Counted from the stretch's first letter, positions 34,131 to 43,276 are shown. The stretch: 64,000 nucleotides of DNA from Spirosoma sordidisoli (GCF_004138325.1 NZ_SBLB01000003.1:496001-560000), one strand, 5' to 3'. The notes: generated by a model not told the origin, from the letters alone. A program made the numbers and translations.

Positions 34131-36818
34131 TTATTCGGCGCGTAGACTTTTCACCGGGTTGATCAGGGCGGCTTTTATACTTTGATAACTAACGGTCAGC
34201 AACGTAACGACCAGCGCGCCCAAACCGGCCGCTGCGAAAATCCACCACGAGAGATTGACGCGGTAGGTGTAGTTCTGCAGCCAGCTGCCCATCAGGTAAT
34301 AAGCCAGGGGAATGGCAATCAGGCAGGCGATAAGGACGAGCGCCACAAAGTCTTTCGAGAGTAACTGCCACAGGCTGGACACCGATGCGCCAAGCACCTT
34401 TCGAATACCGATCTCTTTGGTACGCTGCTGGGCAACGAACGACGCCAAACCAAATAACCCTAAGCAGGAAATCAAGATCGCAAGCACCGCAAAGCAGCTG
34501 GCCAGCTTACCAATGCGTTCCTCGGCTCTGAACTTGGCATCATAATCGTCGTCGGCAAACTTGTACTCGAACGGCGTGTTTGGATTGTACTTCCTAAACG
34601 TGGCTTCGATGCTTGATAATGCTTCGCTGGCGCTGACGTTTGGGTTGATTCTGATATTGCTATAGAAAGTCCGGTTGAAGGTGTCAATGTAGAAAATGGT
34701 AGGGCGTATCGGGTTATAGGGCGATTCCATCACCATATTTTTAACCACGCCAATAACCGTATAGGTACGCCCAAACGCGTTGATCTGTTCGCCCACTGGC
34801 GCTTTGAAACCCATGTATTTAACCGCTTCTTCGTTGAGAATAAACCCGGACGAATCCGTACCGAACGCCCGCGAGAAATCGCGACCGACTTTGATTTCCC
34901 AATCGATGGTTTTGCCGAACTCGTGAGTGACCGCAACGGTCACCTGTTCATCCTGCATACCCTCCGGCTTGCCTCGCCACCGTAAACCGCCGTTGGTGAT
35001 ACCGGCGCTGGTAGCCTGCGTTTCCGACTGGGAGACTTCAACGGCGGTGCGCGTCGATAGTAGCTCATTGCGCAGGGCTTCGTACCCGCTGCGAACCTCG
35101 TCTGTTTTCATCGGAATACTCAACAGACCGGCGCGACTGAAGCCAATGGGGCGGTTTTTGGTATGCTGGATCTGCCGGAAAACGATGATTGTGCCGATAA
35201 TGAGCGTAATCGACACCGCAAATTGAATCACGACCAGCGCTTTGCGGGGAACGGCCGCTAAACGACCGGCTTTGAAAGTGCCCTTGAGCACCTTAACCGG
35301 CGCAAACGACGACAGGTAAAGCGCCGGGTAACTGCCCGCAATCAAGCCCGTCAGCAGGGTAAAGCCAATACCGGCTAACCAGAACAGAGGATTAGCCCAC
35401 TGTATCGCCATTTTCTTGCCCGCCACGTCGTTGAAAAGAGGCAGCGTGAGGCTAACCAACAGGATCGCCAGCGCAAAAGCAACGAAAGCCACCAGCAACG
35501 ATTCGCTGTAGAACTGACTGATAAGCTGACTCCGTACCGAACCAACGGATTTGCGAATCCCAACTTCCTTCGCTCGTTTTTCGGAGCGCGCCGTGCTCAG
35601 GTTCATGAAGTTGATACACGCCAGCAAGAGCACGAAGGCGCCAATGATGCCGTACATCCACACAAACTGAATACGCCCGCCCACGTTTACGCCATTCCTG
35701 AAGTCGCCGTATAGATGCCAGCGATTCATTGGGTGGAGAAACAGTTCCGCCCTGAAAGGCGCTTCAGAAGTCAGGTTCTTAACGCGTTCCCACTTGGCCA
35801 GCCTGATGGCCGCCGAAACCTTGTTCATATCGGCCCGATCGGCGATTTGGACAAAAGTCTGAAACCAATTGTTACCCCAACCCAACTTTTTGTCGTATCC
35901 TTCGCCTTTGATCAGTAAGTCCCACGGAGCAATAAACGCCAGCTCGGCGAAAGACGAGCCTGGGGGCAGGTCTTTGTAAACGCCGGCTACTTTAACGGCC
36001 CAATCGTTGTCGATCTTCATGAGTTTACCAATCGGATCGGCATCGTCGAAGAAGCTTCTCGCGACCGATTCGGAGAGCAGAATGGAGTTAGGGTCCCTCA
36101 AGCCAGCCCGTGTCCCTTTCAGCATGGTCAACGTTAGCATGTCGGGCGCTGCCGGCTCCATGAACCGGCCACCTTTGGCAAACTTTCTGTCACCAACGGA
36201 TAAAATAGGAAACACGGCGCCACTGGTCATAACAACATGTTTGAAGTTGCTGCCGTACGTATGGTGCAGCTCATGGCCGAGCTGCAGGGCCTGACTGTCC
36301 CAGGTTTCAATCCCACCGTTAATGATTTGGTGTTGCATCACCTGAGCTATGCGGTCGTGGTTTTGGTGATACGTATTGACCGACAGTTCATCCCAAATCC
36401 ACAAACCAATCAGCATAGCTACGGCCATGCCGGTTGCCAGGCCGGCCACGTTGATGAACGAATACACCTTGTTCTTAACGAGGTTTCGAAAGGCAATCTT
36501 GATATAATTACGTATCATGACAGGGTGTAAGAAAAAGGGTTGAGGGTATTCAGTACTTTGTTTGACGGTTGTCCCTGAAAAGGGGCGAATCAGCCGTATG
36601 ACGGCCAGGGCATATCGCCAGCGTGCTTTTGAGGGGCCAACAGTGCTGACCCAATAGGCGTACATCTCCAGCAAATCACCCAGTAGTTCATCTTCCATAC
36701 CGACCGGACAGAACCGACTCAATAGCCAGTCAGCCCAGCGTGGTGGTCGCCTGGCCGCCATTCGGTGCCGCTGCAACGGGCCAGCGGCTCTTTCTTCCCG
36801 GCTGTTTAAGCGCCCCAT
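34131..36818 (-). CDS. FtsX/MacB-type ABC transporter permease with prefix domain
   Basis: An 895-residue membrane protein. The first 100 residues are the short permease prefix domain (PRWADWLLSRFCPVGMEDELLGDLLEMYAYW) seen in Bacteroidota permeases paired with PadR. Then follow two MacB/FtsX units: helix (NKVYSFINVAGLATGMAVAMLIGLW), periplasmic MacB core, FtsX helices (ARSEKRAKEVGIRKSVGSVRSQLISQF), and a second copy ending AQQRTKEIGIRKVLGASVSSLWQLLSKDF. No ATPase gene lies next to it, so a separate ATPase or a mechanical role without one must be assumed. Its start overlaps the PadR gene by 13 bases. Confidence 0.92.
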   Translation of the reverse strand: MGRLNSREERAAGPLQRHRMAARRPPRWADWLLSRFCPVGMEDELLGDLLEMYAYWVSTVGPSKARWRYALAVIRLIRPFSGTTVKQSTEYPQPFFLHPVMIRNYIKIAFRNLVKNKVYSFINVAGLATGMAVAMLIGLWIWDELSVNTYHQNHDRIAQVMQHQIINGGIETWDSQALQLGHELHHTYGSNFKHVVMTSGAVFPILSVGDRKFAKGGRFMEPAAPDMLTLTMLKGTRAGLRDPNSILLSESVARSFFDDADPIGKLMKIDNDWAVKVAGVYKDLPPGSSFAELAFIAPWDLLIKGEGYDKKLGWGNNWFQTFVQIADRADMNKVSAAIRLAKWERVKNLTSEAPFRAELFLHPMNRWHLYGDFRNGVNVGGRIQFVWMYGIIGAFVLLLACINFMNLSTARSEKRAKEVGIRKSVGSVRSQLISQFYSESLLVAFVAFALAILLVSLTLPLFNDVAGKKMAIQWANPLFWLAGIGFTLLTGLIAGSYPALYLSSFAPVKVLKGTFKAGRLAAVPRKALVVIQFAVSITLIIGTIIVFRQIQHTKNRPIGFSRAGLLSIPMKTDEVRSGYEALRNELLSTRTAVEVSQSETQATSAGITNGGLRWRGKPEGMQDEQVTVAVTHEFGKTIDWEIKVGRDFSRAFGTDSSGFILNEEAVKYMGFKAPVGEQINAFGRTYTVIGVVKNMVMESPYNPIRPTIFYIDTFNRTFYSNIRINPNVSASEALSSIEATFRKYNPNTPFEYKFADDDYDAKFRAEERIGKLASCFAVLAILISCLGLFGLASFVAQQRTKEIGIRKVLGASVSSLWQLLSKDFVALVLIACLIAIPLAYYLMGSWLQNYTYRVNLSWWIFAAAGLGALVVTLLTVSYQSIKAALINPVKSLRAE

Positions 36819-37144
36819 AACTGTAAGATTGGGGTTGGAATCTGATCCCAGAGGTGGGCCCGAACCTGGCGACTCTCTATCAATGCCTGCTGGCCAGCCG
36901 CTGTAACCGTGAACAGGCGCTTTTGGCGACCGCCCCGCTCAGCGGTTGCCCCGCCCATATGAGAAGCCACAAAGCCTTTTTCTTCCAACCGCTGTAACGT
37001 GGTGTGGACCGTCGGAAAGCTGATGCTTCGGCCCATTTCCTGATCGATCGTTTGGGTGATCGAAGCACAATAAGCCAGTTCCTGCAAAGCGGCTACCGTG
37101 AGCAGGACTATTTCCTCTAATTCCCCTAAAAAAGCTCGTTTCAT
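36806..37144 (-). CDS. PadR-family transcriptional regulator
   Basis: A 112-residue winged-helix regulator. The start at 37144 (MKRAFLGELEEIVLLTVAAL) matches the PadR family exactly. The wing region is SFPTVHTTLQRLEEKGFVASHMGG...RGGRQKRLFTVTAAGQQAL. It overlaps the permease gene by 13 bases, the standard PadR-permease pair of Bacteroidota, so it probably represses that pair. The long inverted repeat at 37279-37332 is a candidate site of action. Confidence 0.93.
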   Translation of the reverse strand: MKRAFLGELEEIVLLTVAALQELAYCASITQTIDQEMGRSISFPTVHTTLQRLEEKGFVASHMGGATAERGGRQKRLFTVTAAGQQALIESRQVRAHLWDQIPTPILQLWGA

Positions 37145-37278
37145 AGCAAAAACTGCCGGTTCGCCGGTGTCGTTGATATTAGTATAGTTTTTGTCGAACA
37201 AATACTAAGCCAAACGTCAAAAAGTGGCTTAACAAGCCATACGGAGCCATTAGAAGTATTTGACCAGCTATATATTGT

Positions 37279-37332
37279 CCAAAACTGGACAATTGTCTGT
37301 CCATTTCTGTACAGACAATTGTCCAGTTTTGG
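37279..37332. repeat. Perfect 22-base inverted repeat upstream of PadR
   Basis: Left arm 37279-37300 (begins CCAAAACTGG) and right arm 37311-37332 (ends CCAGTTTTGG) are exact complements over 22 bases, with a 10-base loop. The arms contain smaller palindromes: TTGTCC-6-GGACAA near 37276-37293 and GACAATTGTC in both arms. It is centred 160 bases upstream of the PadR start and is AT-rich in part, with no T-run. It may be a regulator site, a cruciform or a remnant of a small mobile element. The rest of 37145-37604 holds no convincing gene. Confidence 0.95.
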
Positions 37333-37604
37333 CAAACGCCTGTCATGAGTTCGGGGAACTCTTGGCTCCTGGCTTACGAGCCGGCAGCCGTTGGCGACAA
37401 GATTCATAGGAATGTACGCATCCAGCCGTACATGGCAGCGGTGCAGAAGAAAGTAGCTTTCCCTCTCTGGCTTCGGTACCCAGATGGCGTACAGGGGCGT
37501 ATCCCCTATCCGAGTTGGCCCAGCCAGTCAGAGCAAACGTTTGCATCGCGGGAAACCAGCGCGCAATGACTTACCCAACCCCAACGCGCAGGCCGTTTAC
37601 CCGC

Positions 37605-38150
37605 CTACCGCTTCACCCACAGGCCAGCCATCACCCGTCCCGTCGGCGTTTGGCATTGGCTGGTGATCGTACGCCGGTAGCCTTGCCGAAGCAGGTCTTC
37701 ATTGGTTCTGGCAAATTCAGCGTAGCCTATCCCGTGCCGGGCCACCCAGGCCGGTGGGTTGGGAATCTTGTCATAAATCACGCAGTAGCTGGTATGCCCA
37801 TCCATGAACGCCACGTTGATACTGGTCGGCATATACCCCTGGCGGGTCCAGGTGTTAAACTCGCGTTGGTAGGCCTCGTGGCTTAGGGCGTGCCGGGCCG
37901 CCCAGGGCGTCGTGTCAGGCCGTTTCTGGAAGATGCCCCAGTACCCCAATTGAGGTCGCTCGCCGGGCTGGTAATCGATGACCTGCAGGGTGTTGGCCGA
38001 TACGCTGATGGGTCGGTAGCCTTGAGCCACCAGCCGGTCAAACTGGCGTTGATACTCGCGGGCCGTTACATTTTTCACTTCGGTCCGCTGGGCGTTTGCA
38101 GACAGGTGGAGCACCACTAGCAGTGGGAGCAGATACGGTAGCTTTTTCAT
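37605..38150 (-). CDS. Secreted BTRD1-like tandem-repeat protein
   Basis: A 181-residue secreted protein: signal peptide MKKLPYLLPLLVVLHLSANA. The mature part has three copies of an approximately 47-residue unit: REYQRQFDRLVAQGYRPISVSA, EAYQREFNTWTRQGYMPTSINV and AEFARTNEDLLRQGYRRTITSQ, each followed by a beta segment with a Tyr/Trp-rich end (YWGIFQK, YCVIYDK, MAGLWVK). This is the bacterial tandem repeat domain 1 pattern, seen in secreted proteins of unclear function and in polyglycine hydrolases. No active-site motif is visible. It stands alone on the minus strand. Confidence 0.8.
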   Translation of the reverse strand: MKKLPYLLPLLVVLHLSANAQRTEVKNVTAREYQRQFDRLVAQGYRPISVSANTLQVIDYQPGERPQLGYWGIFQKRPDTTPWAARHALSHEAYQREFNTWTRQGYMPTSINVAFMDGHTSYCVIYDKIPNPPAWVARHGIGYAEFARTNEDLLRQGYRRTITSQCQTPTGRVMAGLWVKR

Positions 38151-38343
38151 GATTTTGGTTCAGAAACAACTGTCCCGTTAGTCGTTCCAACCAGCTCATC
38201 GATAAACCCGATTGAGCAAGCGGTCAATTCTCAACCCTAAACCGCCCGTCCAGCCCACAGCGATCGATGAGCCGCGTCACTTTATCCTACCGTGGGGACC
38301 ACGGTGAAAGCGGTAGGCCCCTACGTATTCATCATTCATCAAA

Positions 38344-38386
38344 CAGGGACGGCCCAATCGATACGCCATCGATTGGGCCGTCCCTG
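38344..38386. terminator. Perfect 19-base hairpin after the IMPase-family gene
   Basis: CAGGGACGGCCCAATCGAT at 38344-38362 and its exact complement at 38368-38386 enclose a 5-base loop. On the minus strand it follows the stop of the gene at 38430 by 43 bases; the run after it (TTTGATG) is a weak T-tract. A role as terminator is likely but not certain. No gene was found in 38151-38429. Confidence 0.7.
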
Positions 38387-38429
38387 AATTCATTGAGCTT
38401 GTACCTTATCGTGCGTGAGCAGTACCCCT

Positions 38430-39248
38430 TTATAGTGGGCTGGTCGCAGCATTCCAGTGTTCCTGGATAACCCGCAACAGCTCGGGATGTACTCCGCCCC
38501 CGGCAATGACATCGCCCCGGAACAGGTACTCTTCACCACCCGCAAAGTCGCTGACGGTACCGCCGGCTTCGCGCACCAGCAAAACCCCCGCAGCCATATC
38601 CCAGGAATTCAGGTTGTACTCGTAAAAGGCCTCGAACCGACCCGCTGCCACATAGGCCAGGTCGATAGCCGCCGAACCCATCCGGCGCAGGCCGTGCGTC
38701 TGCTGCATCAGCGACTCCAGAATATGCAGGTATGTCTGCATCTGCTCAAAGCGGTAGTACGGGAACCCCGTTGCAATCAGGCTCTCGCCCAGCGTCGGGG
38801 CCGCCGATACGCGAATGGGGCTGCCGTTGCAGTAGGCGCCCCCACCCTGCCAGGCCGAGAAACACTCGTCGCGGTTTGGATCATACACGACTCCCGCAAT
38901 GGGGGTGCTGCCTTCAGCCAGACCGATGCTGACCGAAAAAACGGGCAGGCCGTGGATGAAGTTGGCAGTTCCGTCGAGGGGGTCGATGATCCAGTTGAGG
39001 GCTGTCTGGTCGGCGATCTGCCCCGTTGTGCCTTCTTCGGTGATAAAGCCGGCTTCGGGCAGCAGCGCGTGCAGCTGCTCAACGAGTTGCTTCTCGGTTT
39101 CCTTGTCGACGTACGAAACGAGGTTGTTCAACCCTTTATACTCGATCGCTTCCCGCTGAAACTGGGCGCGTTCCTGAAGCAGGAACGCGCCAGCCGAGCG
39201 GGCAATAACCACAATTTGATCGGTCAGTTCAGCCAGATTATTGCGCAT
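38430..39248 (-). CDS. Inositol monophosphatase-family phosphatase
   Basis: A 272-residue Mg-dependent phosphatase of the IMPase/FIG superfamily. The metal motifs are all present: EEGT (ITEEGTTG, about 67-74), WIIDPLDGTANFIHGLP (about 86-102), and WDMAAGVLLVREAGG near 212-226. The usual substrate is myo-inositol 1-phosphate, but relatives also use NADP, PAP or sugar phosphates, so the exact reaction is open. It lies 35 bases downstream of purL on the same strand and could be carried on its transcript. Confidence 0.9.
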   Translation of the reverse strand: MRNNLAELTDQIVVIARSAGAFLLQERAQFQREAIEYKGLNNLVSYVDKETEKQLVEQLHALLPEAGFITEEGTTGQIADQTALNWIIDPLDGTANFIHGLPVFSVSIGLAEGSTPIAGVVYDPNRDECFSAWQGGGAYCNGSPIRVSAAPTLGESLIATGFPYYRFEQMQTYLHILESLMQQTHGLRRMGSAAIDLAYVAAGRFEAFYEYNLNSWDMAAGVLLVREAGGTVSDFAGGEEYLFRGDVIAGGGVHPELLRVIQEHWNAATSPL

Positions 39249-39283
39249 GGGTCCGTTTGATTAGTCGGCAGGCCGTTAAAGTA

Positions 39284-41545
39284 TCAGGCCATGATAGTAC
39301 TTAACGCAGGTTCGTAAAGACCTTTGGCATCGGCACTGGTCATTACGGTATTGCCGTCGATGATATACTCACCGGTTGCCGTTACCAGGCCCAGCTTCAC
39401 GAAAGGCAGAATCGTATCTTCCAGGTAAGCTTCTACTTGCTGCTGTTGCTCGGCCGATACCGATACCACCACCCGGCTCTGGCCTTCGCCAAACAGGAAA
39501 GCATCGGTCCGGTGCCGGTCGTCGGTTTCGATAGTAAAGCCTTTGTTGCCGGTCATGGCCGACTCCGCCAGCGCCACGAACAGACCACCGTCCGATACGT
39601 CGTGGGCCGATTGCAGCCAGCCGTTGCGGATCATGGTCTTGGTCGCTTCCTGCACGCGCCACTCGGTGTCGAACTCAAAATAAGGGGCCGGTGCGGCTTT
39701 GATACCGCGGTACGAATACAGGTACTCCGACGACGCAATGTCGTTGGTCGACGGCCCGATCAGGAAGATGACGTCACCCTCATTTTTGAAGTTCAGCGTC
39801 ATCTGGTTCGACGGGTCTTCCATCAGACCGAGCATCCCAATGGTTGGCGTCGGGAAAACCGGCCCGTCGTCCGACGACTGGTTGTAGAAGCTTACGTTAC
39901 CGCCCGTTACGGGGGTACTGAACCGGCGGCAGGCTTCGCCCATGCCCTGAACGGCTTCCACAAACTGCCAGTAGACCTCCGGTACGTAGGGATTGCCGAA
40001 GTTCAGGTTGTTGGTAACGGCCAGCGGCTCACCACCCGTACAAACGATGTTGCGGGCGGCTTCGGCCACGGCGATCATAGCGCCCCGGCGCGGGCTGGCG
40101 TTCACGTACCGGCTGTTGCAGTCGACCGTAATCACGATGGATTTGTTGCTCAAGCCGGTTTCGGGGGTTTTTACCCGTACCACAGCCGCATCGGACGGGG
40201 CGTTGGTGCTGCGGTTGGCGGTGCCGACCATCGAGTCGTACTGCTCGTACACCCACCGGCGCGAGCAGATATTGGGGTGGCTCAGCAGGTGCTCGGCTAC
40301 CTTCCGGATCTCGTCGGTGTCGATATCGTCAACGTCGTCGGCGTCGAAGGCTTCGTATTCCTTTATATAGGCGGGTTCGCGGTATTCGCGCTGGTACTGC
40401 GGGGCGCCCCCACCCAGCACGAGGTCATGGGCCGGTACGTCGGCTACCAACTCGCCATGGCGGTAGAAATGCAGTCGGCCTCCACCTTCCGGGGCCGGGG
40501 GTGTCACCTCCCCGATCTGGGCGCAGTTCAGGTCCCACTTGTCGAAGATGCCCTGAATGATGTGTTCCTTTCCTTTTTCGATCACCACCAGCATCCGCTC
40601 CTGCGACTCCGACAGCAGAATCTCGAACGGCGCCATATTCGGCTGCCGGGTAGGTACGAGATCCAGGTCGATGCGCATCCCGTGTTCCCCTTTCGCACTC
40701 ATCTCGGAGGTCGAGCAGATGATACCGGCCGCGCCCATGTCCTGAATACCGATTACGTAGCCCGTTGCGATGATCTCCAGCGTAGCCTCGAGCAGCAGCT
40801 TCTCCATAAACGGATCCCCCACCTGTACGGCAGGCAGCTTATCGGTCGAAGCCGCGCTGATATCTTCCGACGCGAAGGTAGCGCCGTGAATACCATCTTT
40901 ACCCGTGGCCGAGCCTACGATAAAGACCGGGTTGCCCACGCCGTAGCTGGTCGCTTTGGCTACCTTGCCCGCGGCTACGATACCCGCCGAGAACGCATTA
41001 ACGAGCGGGTTGGTGTTGTAGCACTCGTCGAAGAATAGCTCACCACCCACCGTCGGAATCCCGAAGGCGTTACCGTAGTCGCCGATGCCTTTGACCACGC
41101 CCCGCAGCAGCCGCCGGGTTTTGGGCAGGCTCAGATCACCGAAGCGCAGGGAGTTGAGCTGGGCGATGGGCCGGGCACCCATCGTAAAAATATCCCGGTT
41201 GATGCCGCCCACGCCCGTTGCTGCACCCTGGTAGGGTTCGAGCGCCGAGGGGTGGTTGTGCGATTCGATTTTAAAGGAGCAGGCCAGCCCATCGCCGATG
41301 TCGACCAGGCCCGCATTTTCTTCGCCGGCTTTGGCCAGCATCCGATCCGAGTCGCGGGGCAGGGTTTTGAGCCAGACGATGGAGTTTTTGTAGGAGCAGT
41401 GCTCCGACCACATGACGGAGAAGATACTTAGTTCCGTAAAATTGGGCTGGCGACCCAGAATCTGGACGATGCGGTCGTATTCATCGGGCAGCAGGCCCAG
41501 TTTGCGGGCTGTTTCGACAGTGGGGAGAGCTTCGAGGGTATCCAT
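39284..41545 (-). CDS. purL: Phosphoribosylformylglycinamidine synthase subunit PurL
   Basis: Purine-synthesis enzyme that, with PurQ and PurS, turns FGAR to FGAM using ATP and ammonia. The ATG at 41545 gives 753 residues, the length of the small, stand-alone PurL type; the frame upstream of it runs into the tRNA region and is not coding. Family motifs include MWSEHCSYKNSI (near 45, with the active-site His), FKIESHNHPSALEPYQGAATGVGGINRD, and MGAAGIICSTSEMSAKGEHGM. The second half repeats the fold (GGEPLAVTNNLNFGNP, PVTGGNVSFYNQS). It is divergent from the tRNA-Ser gene. Confidence 0.96.
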   Translation of the reverse strand: MDTLEALPTVETARKLGLLPDEYDRIVQILGRQPNFTELSIFSVMWSEHCSYKNSIVWLKTLPRDSDRMLAKAGEENAGLVDIGDGLACSFKIESHNHPSALEPYQGAATGVGGINRDIFTMGARPIAQLNSLRFGDLSLPKTRRLLRGVVKGIGDYGNAFGIPTVGGELFFDECYNTNPLVNAFSAGIVAAGKVAKATSYGVGNPVFIVGSATGKDGIHGATFASEDISAASTDKLPAVQVGDPFMEKLLLEATLEIIATGYVIGIQDMGAAGIICSTSEMSAKGEHGMRIDLDLVPTRQPNMAPFEILLSESQERMLVVIEKGKEHIIQGIFDKWDLNCAQIGEVTPPAPEGGGRLHFYRHGELVADVPAHDLVLGGGAPQYQREYREPAYIKEYEAFDADDVDDIDTDEIRKVAEHLLSHPNICSRRWVYEQYDSMVGTANRSTNAPSDAAVVRVKTPETGLSNKSIVITVDCNSRYVNASPRRGAMIAVAEAARNIVCTGGEPLAVTNNLNFGNPYVPEVYWQFVEAVQGMGEACRRFSTPVTGGNVSFYNQSSDDGPVFPTPTIGMLGLMEDPSNQMTLNFKNEGDVIFLIGPSTNDIASSEYLYSYRGIKAAPAPYFEFDTEWRVQEATKTMIRNGWLQSAHDVSDGGLFVALAESAMTGNKGFTIETDDRHRTDAFLFGEGQSRVVVSVSAEQQQQVEAYLEDTILPFVKLGLVTATGEYIIDGNTVMTSADAKGLYEPALSTIMA

Positions 41546-41678
41546 TCGTGCGAAAAAGTAAGACGGAGCGTGGGGGCTGGCAGATGCCGGGTGATATGAG
41601 ATGGCCGGTCTGCTGACCCGTTCACGCAGTAAATACGCCACAAAACTACGGTTTTCGGCCCAAAGAGTCCGAGGGTGG

Positions 41679-41709
41679 GTTGACAAATCTGCAAACGTTC
41701 GTATATTTG
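41679..41709 (+). promoter_or_regulatory. Promoter of tRNA-Ser
   Basis: GTTG at 41679-41682, a 19-base spacer, and TATATTTG at 41702-41709 match the Bacteroidota promoter pattern. The -7 box ends 9 bases before the first tRNA base, so the transcript would begin close to the mature 5' end. Confidence 0.65.
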
Positions 41710-41718
41710 CACCACCAC

Positions 41719-41803
41719 AGAGAGATGGCAGAGTGGTCGATTGCGTCGGTCTTGAAAACCGAAGACTGTAACAGGTCCGGGGGTTCGAATCCCTCTCTCT
41801 CTG
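41719..41803 (+). tRNA. tRNA-Ser(UGA)
   Basis: An 85-base class II tRNA. The acceptor arm AGAGAGA (41719-41725) pairs fully with TCTCTCT (41796-41802), with discriminator G at 41803. The anticodon stem TCGGT/ACCGA encloses loop CTTGAAA, anticodon TGA at 41753-41755, which reads UCA. The T-arm is GGGGG-TTCGAAT-CCCTC, and the long variable arm of serine tRNAs is present. The integrase gene 250 bases downstream makes this the probable insertion site of the element. Confidence 0.95.
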
Positions 41804-41829
41804 CAGACAAGCCTTTTTATAGACCAGGT

Positions 41830-41861
41830 GCCCGAAACTTCTCCCGTTTCGGGCTTTTTTT
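41830..41861 (+). terminator. Terminator after tRNA-Ser
   Basis: GCCCGAAAC (41830-41838) pairs with GTTTCGGGC (41846-41854), followed by seven Ts. It ends the tRNA transcript and probably lies within or beside the attachment site. Confidence 0.9.
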
Positions 41862-41874
41862 GTGCCCGCCCGGT

Positions 41875-41896
41875 AACATATATGAGCATATATGTT
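41875..41896. repeat. AT-rich 22-base palindrome near left attachment site
   Basis: AACATATATG and CATATATGTT are perfect complementary arms with a 2-base centre, between the tRNA terminator and the integrase gene. It could be a core-type or accessory recombination site, or an integrase-gene operator. Confidence 0.6.
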
Positions 41897-41954
41897 CCTC
41901 ATTCTCAATAGAAACAATTCCTACCAGCTGGTAAACAGGCTCGCCAGGGCAAAT

Positions 41955-41985
41955 CTGTTGGCACCTAAAATACCTGTTGGCACCT
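41955..41985. repeat. Direct repeats CTGTTGGCACCT, possible integrase arm sites
   Basis: Two exact 12-base copies at 41955-41966 and 41974-41985, with a 19-base period (close to two helical turns), lie 68 bases upstream of the integrase start. Direct repeats here are what arm-type integrase sites look like; a regulator site is the alternative. Confidence 0.6.
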
Positions 41986-42052
41986 GCCTAACCTACAAAA
42001 TCATCCTAATTCCTGGCTCCGTTTAGTGCTCAGTACCACACATAACGGAAAG

Positions 42053-43276
42053 ATGAAGTTTAAACGAATGGATATTTCTCTCTGGCTTCATGACTCCAAA
42101 AAGCCAGGTAAAGCCCAGGTTTATTGTAAAATCTCTATCAAAGGTGAGCGTGTCGATATCGGCTCCACCGGCATAACCATCTGGAAAGATCACTGGGACG
42201 CCAGCACCCGGCGGGTACTGGATGATGATCCAATGGCCCATTTCAAGAACGAGCAGCTCAGCGCCATTGAATCGCAGCTCTACGCCATTTATAACGATCT
42301 GTTTCGGCGCCAGGCCGTGATCACGGCCGGCAAGATCAAACGCATGTTTCTGCGCGGTGGTGAGGGGGCTTCCCTCCTTTCAGCCTTCGAGCTGTTTCTG
42401 CTCGACGTGAAATCCAATCCCGATCGGACGGCGGGTACCTGGGAAACCTACGACGACGTCCGCATCAAGCTGATCGATTTCCTGATCAGTGAGAAGTCGC
42501 TGGATCTGCCGGCAGAAGACTTCGACGAGGATTGGCTCAAGCGGTACCGGCGTTGGATGAAGACGATCCCGGTGGGCGGTAAAACTGGCCACGCTGACAG
42601 CTACGTCCGGAAGCACAGCCAGACCATCAAGCAGGTGCTTCGCTTCGCGAAGCGCAAACACCTGGCCGCTGTCAACCCGCTCGACGGCGTCCGTATCCCT
42701 GACGTGAAATACGGCAGCCCACTGTTTCTGACCGATGAGGAGTTTGAGCGGCTGAAGAAACACAAGTTCACTAACCCCCACATGCAGGAGGTGGCCGACG
42801 TATTCATCATTTACTGCCGCACCGGCTTCCACTACGCTGACCTGAAGGACTTCGTGACCAAGCACCAGACGGCGCTGCGTCGTGGCATCGATGGCAAGAC
42901 CTGGCTGATCAAGGATCGGGTCAAAACGGAGGTAACCGCCCGGGTGCCCCAGTTTAAAGAGGTGGCCAGCATCGTCAACAAGTACGGGGGCTGGGAGAAC
43001 CTGCCGATCAAGTCGAACAAAACCATGAACCAGTGGCTCAAGTTGATCGCCGGGGAGCTGAAGTTTCATCCCGAACTGTCGACTAAAGCAGGCCGGAAGA
43101 CCTTCACCGACTGGTGTTACAACACGCTGCACCTCACCACCGACGCCGTGAAGGTGTTGCTGGGCCGCAGCTCTGACAAGGGGCTGGAGGTCTACGGCCG
43201 TCCGGACGAGCGGAGGGTGATCGGGGAGCTGGAGCAGAGTGCCGGGTATCAGAAGGACATCCGGAAGGCATCGTAA
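42053..43276 (+). CDS. Tyrosine recombinase (phage-type integrase)
   Basis: A 407-residue integrase. It has a short N-terminal arm-binding domain (ISLWLHDSKKPGKAQVYCKISIKGERVDIGSTGI), a SAM-like core-binding domain (about 110-215) and a C-terminal catalytic domain. The active-site Arg II is in KAGRKTFTDW and the nucleophile Tyr in LEVYGRPDE. In the first box, where an Arg is usual, it reads CRTGFHYADL (His instead), and the later His box reads LLGRSSD; Bacteroidota element integrases such as IntDOT also lack the first Arg. The ATG at 42053 is preferred to a GTG at 42026. Position next to the tRNA suggests it recombines there. Confidence 0.93.
   Translation: MKFKRMDISLWLHDSKKPGKAQVYCKISIKGERVDIGSTGITIWKDHWDASTRRVLDDDPMAHFKNEQLSAIESQLYAIYNDLFRRQAVITAGKIKRMFLRGGEGASLLSAFELFLLDVKSNPDRTAGTWETYDDVRIKLIDFLISEKSLDLPAEDFDEDWLKRYRRWMKTIPVGGKTGHADSYVRKHSQTIKQVLRFAKRKHLAAVNPLDGVRIPDVKYGSPLFLTDEEFERLKKHKFTNPHMQEVADVFIIYCRTGFHYADLKDFVTKHQTALRRGIDGKTWLIKDRVKTEVTARVPQFKEVASIVNKYGGWENLPIKSNKTMNQWLKLIAGELKFHPELSTKAGRKTFTDWCYNTLHLTTDAVKVLLGRSSDKGLEVYGRPDERRVIGELEQSAGYQKDIRKAS

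Noticed and set aside
39437..41038. Long plus-strand ORF of over 500 codons
   Set aside because: It lies wholly opposite purL, which has strong family motifs; GC-rich third positions keep the opposite frame open.
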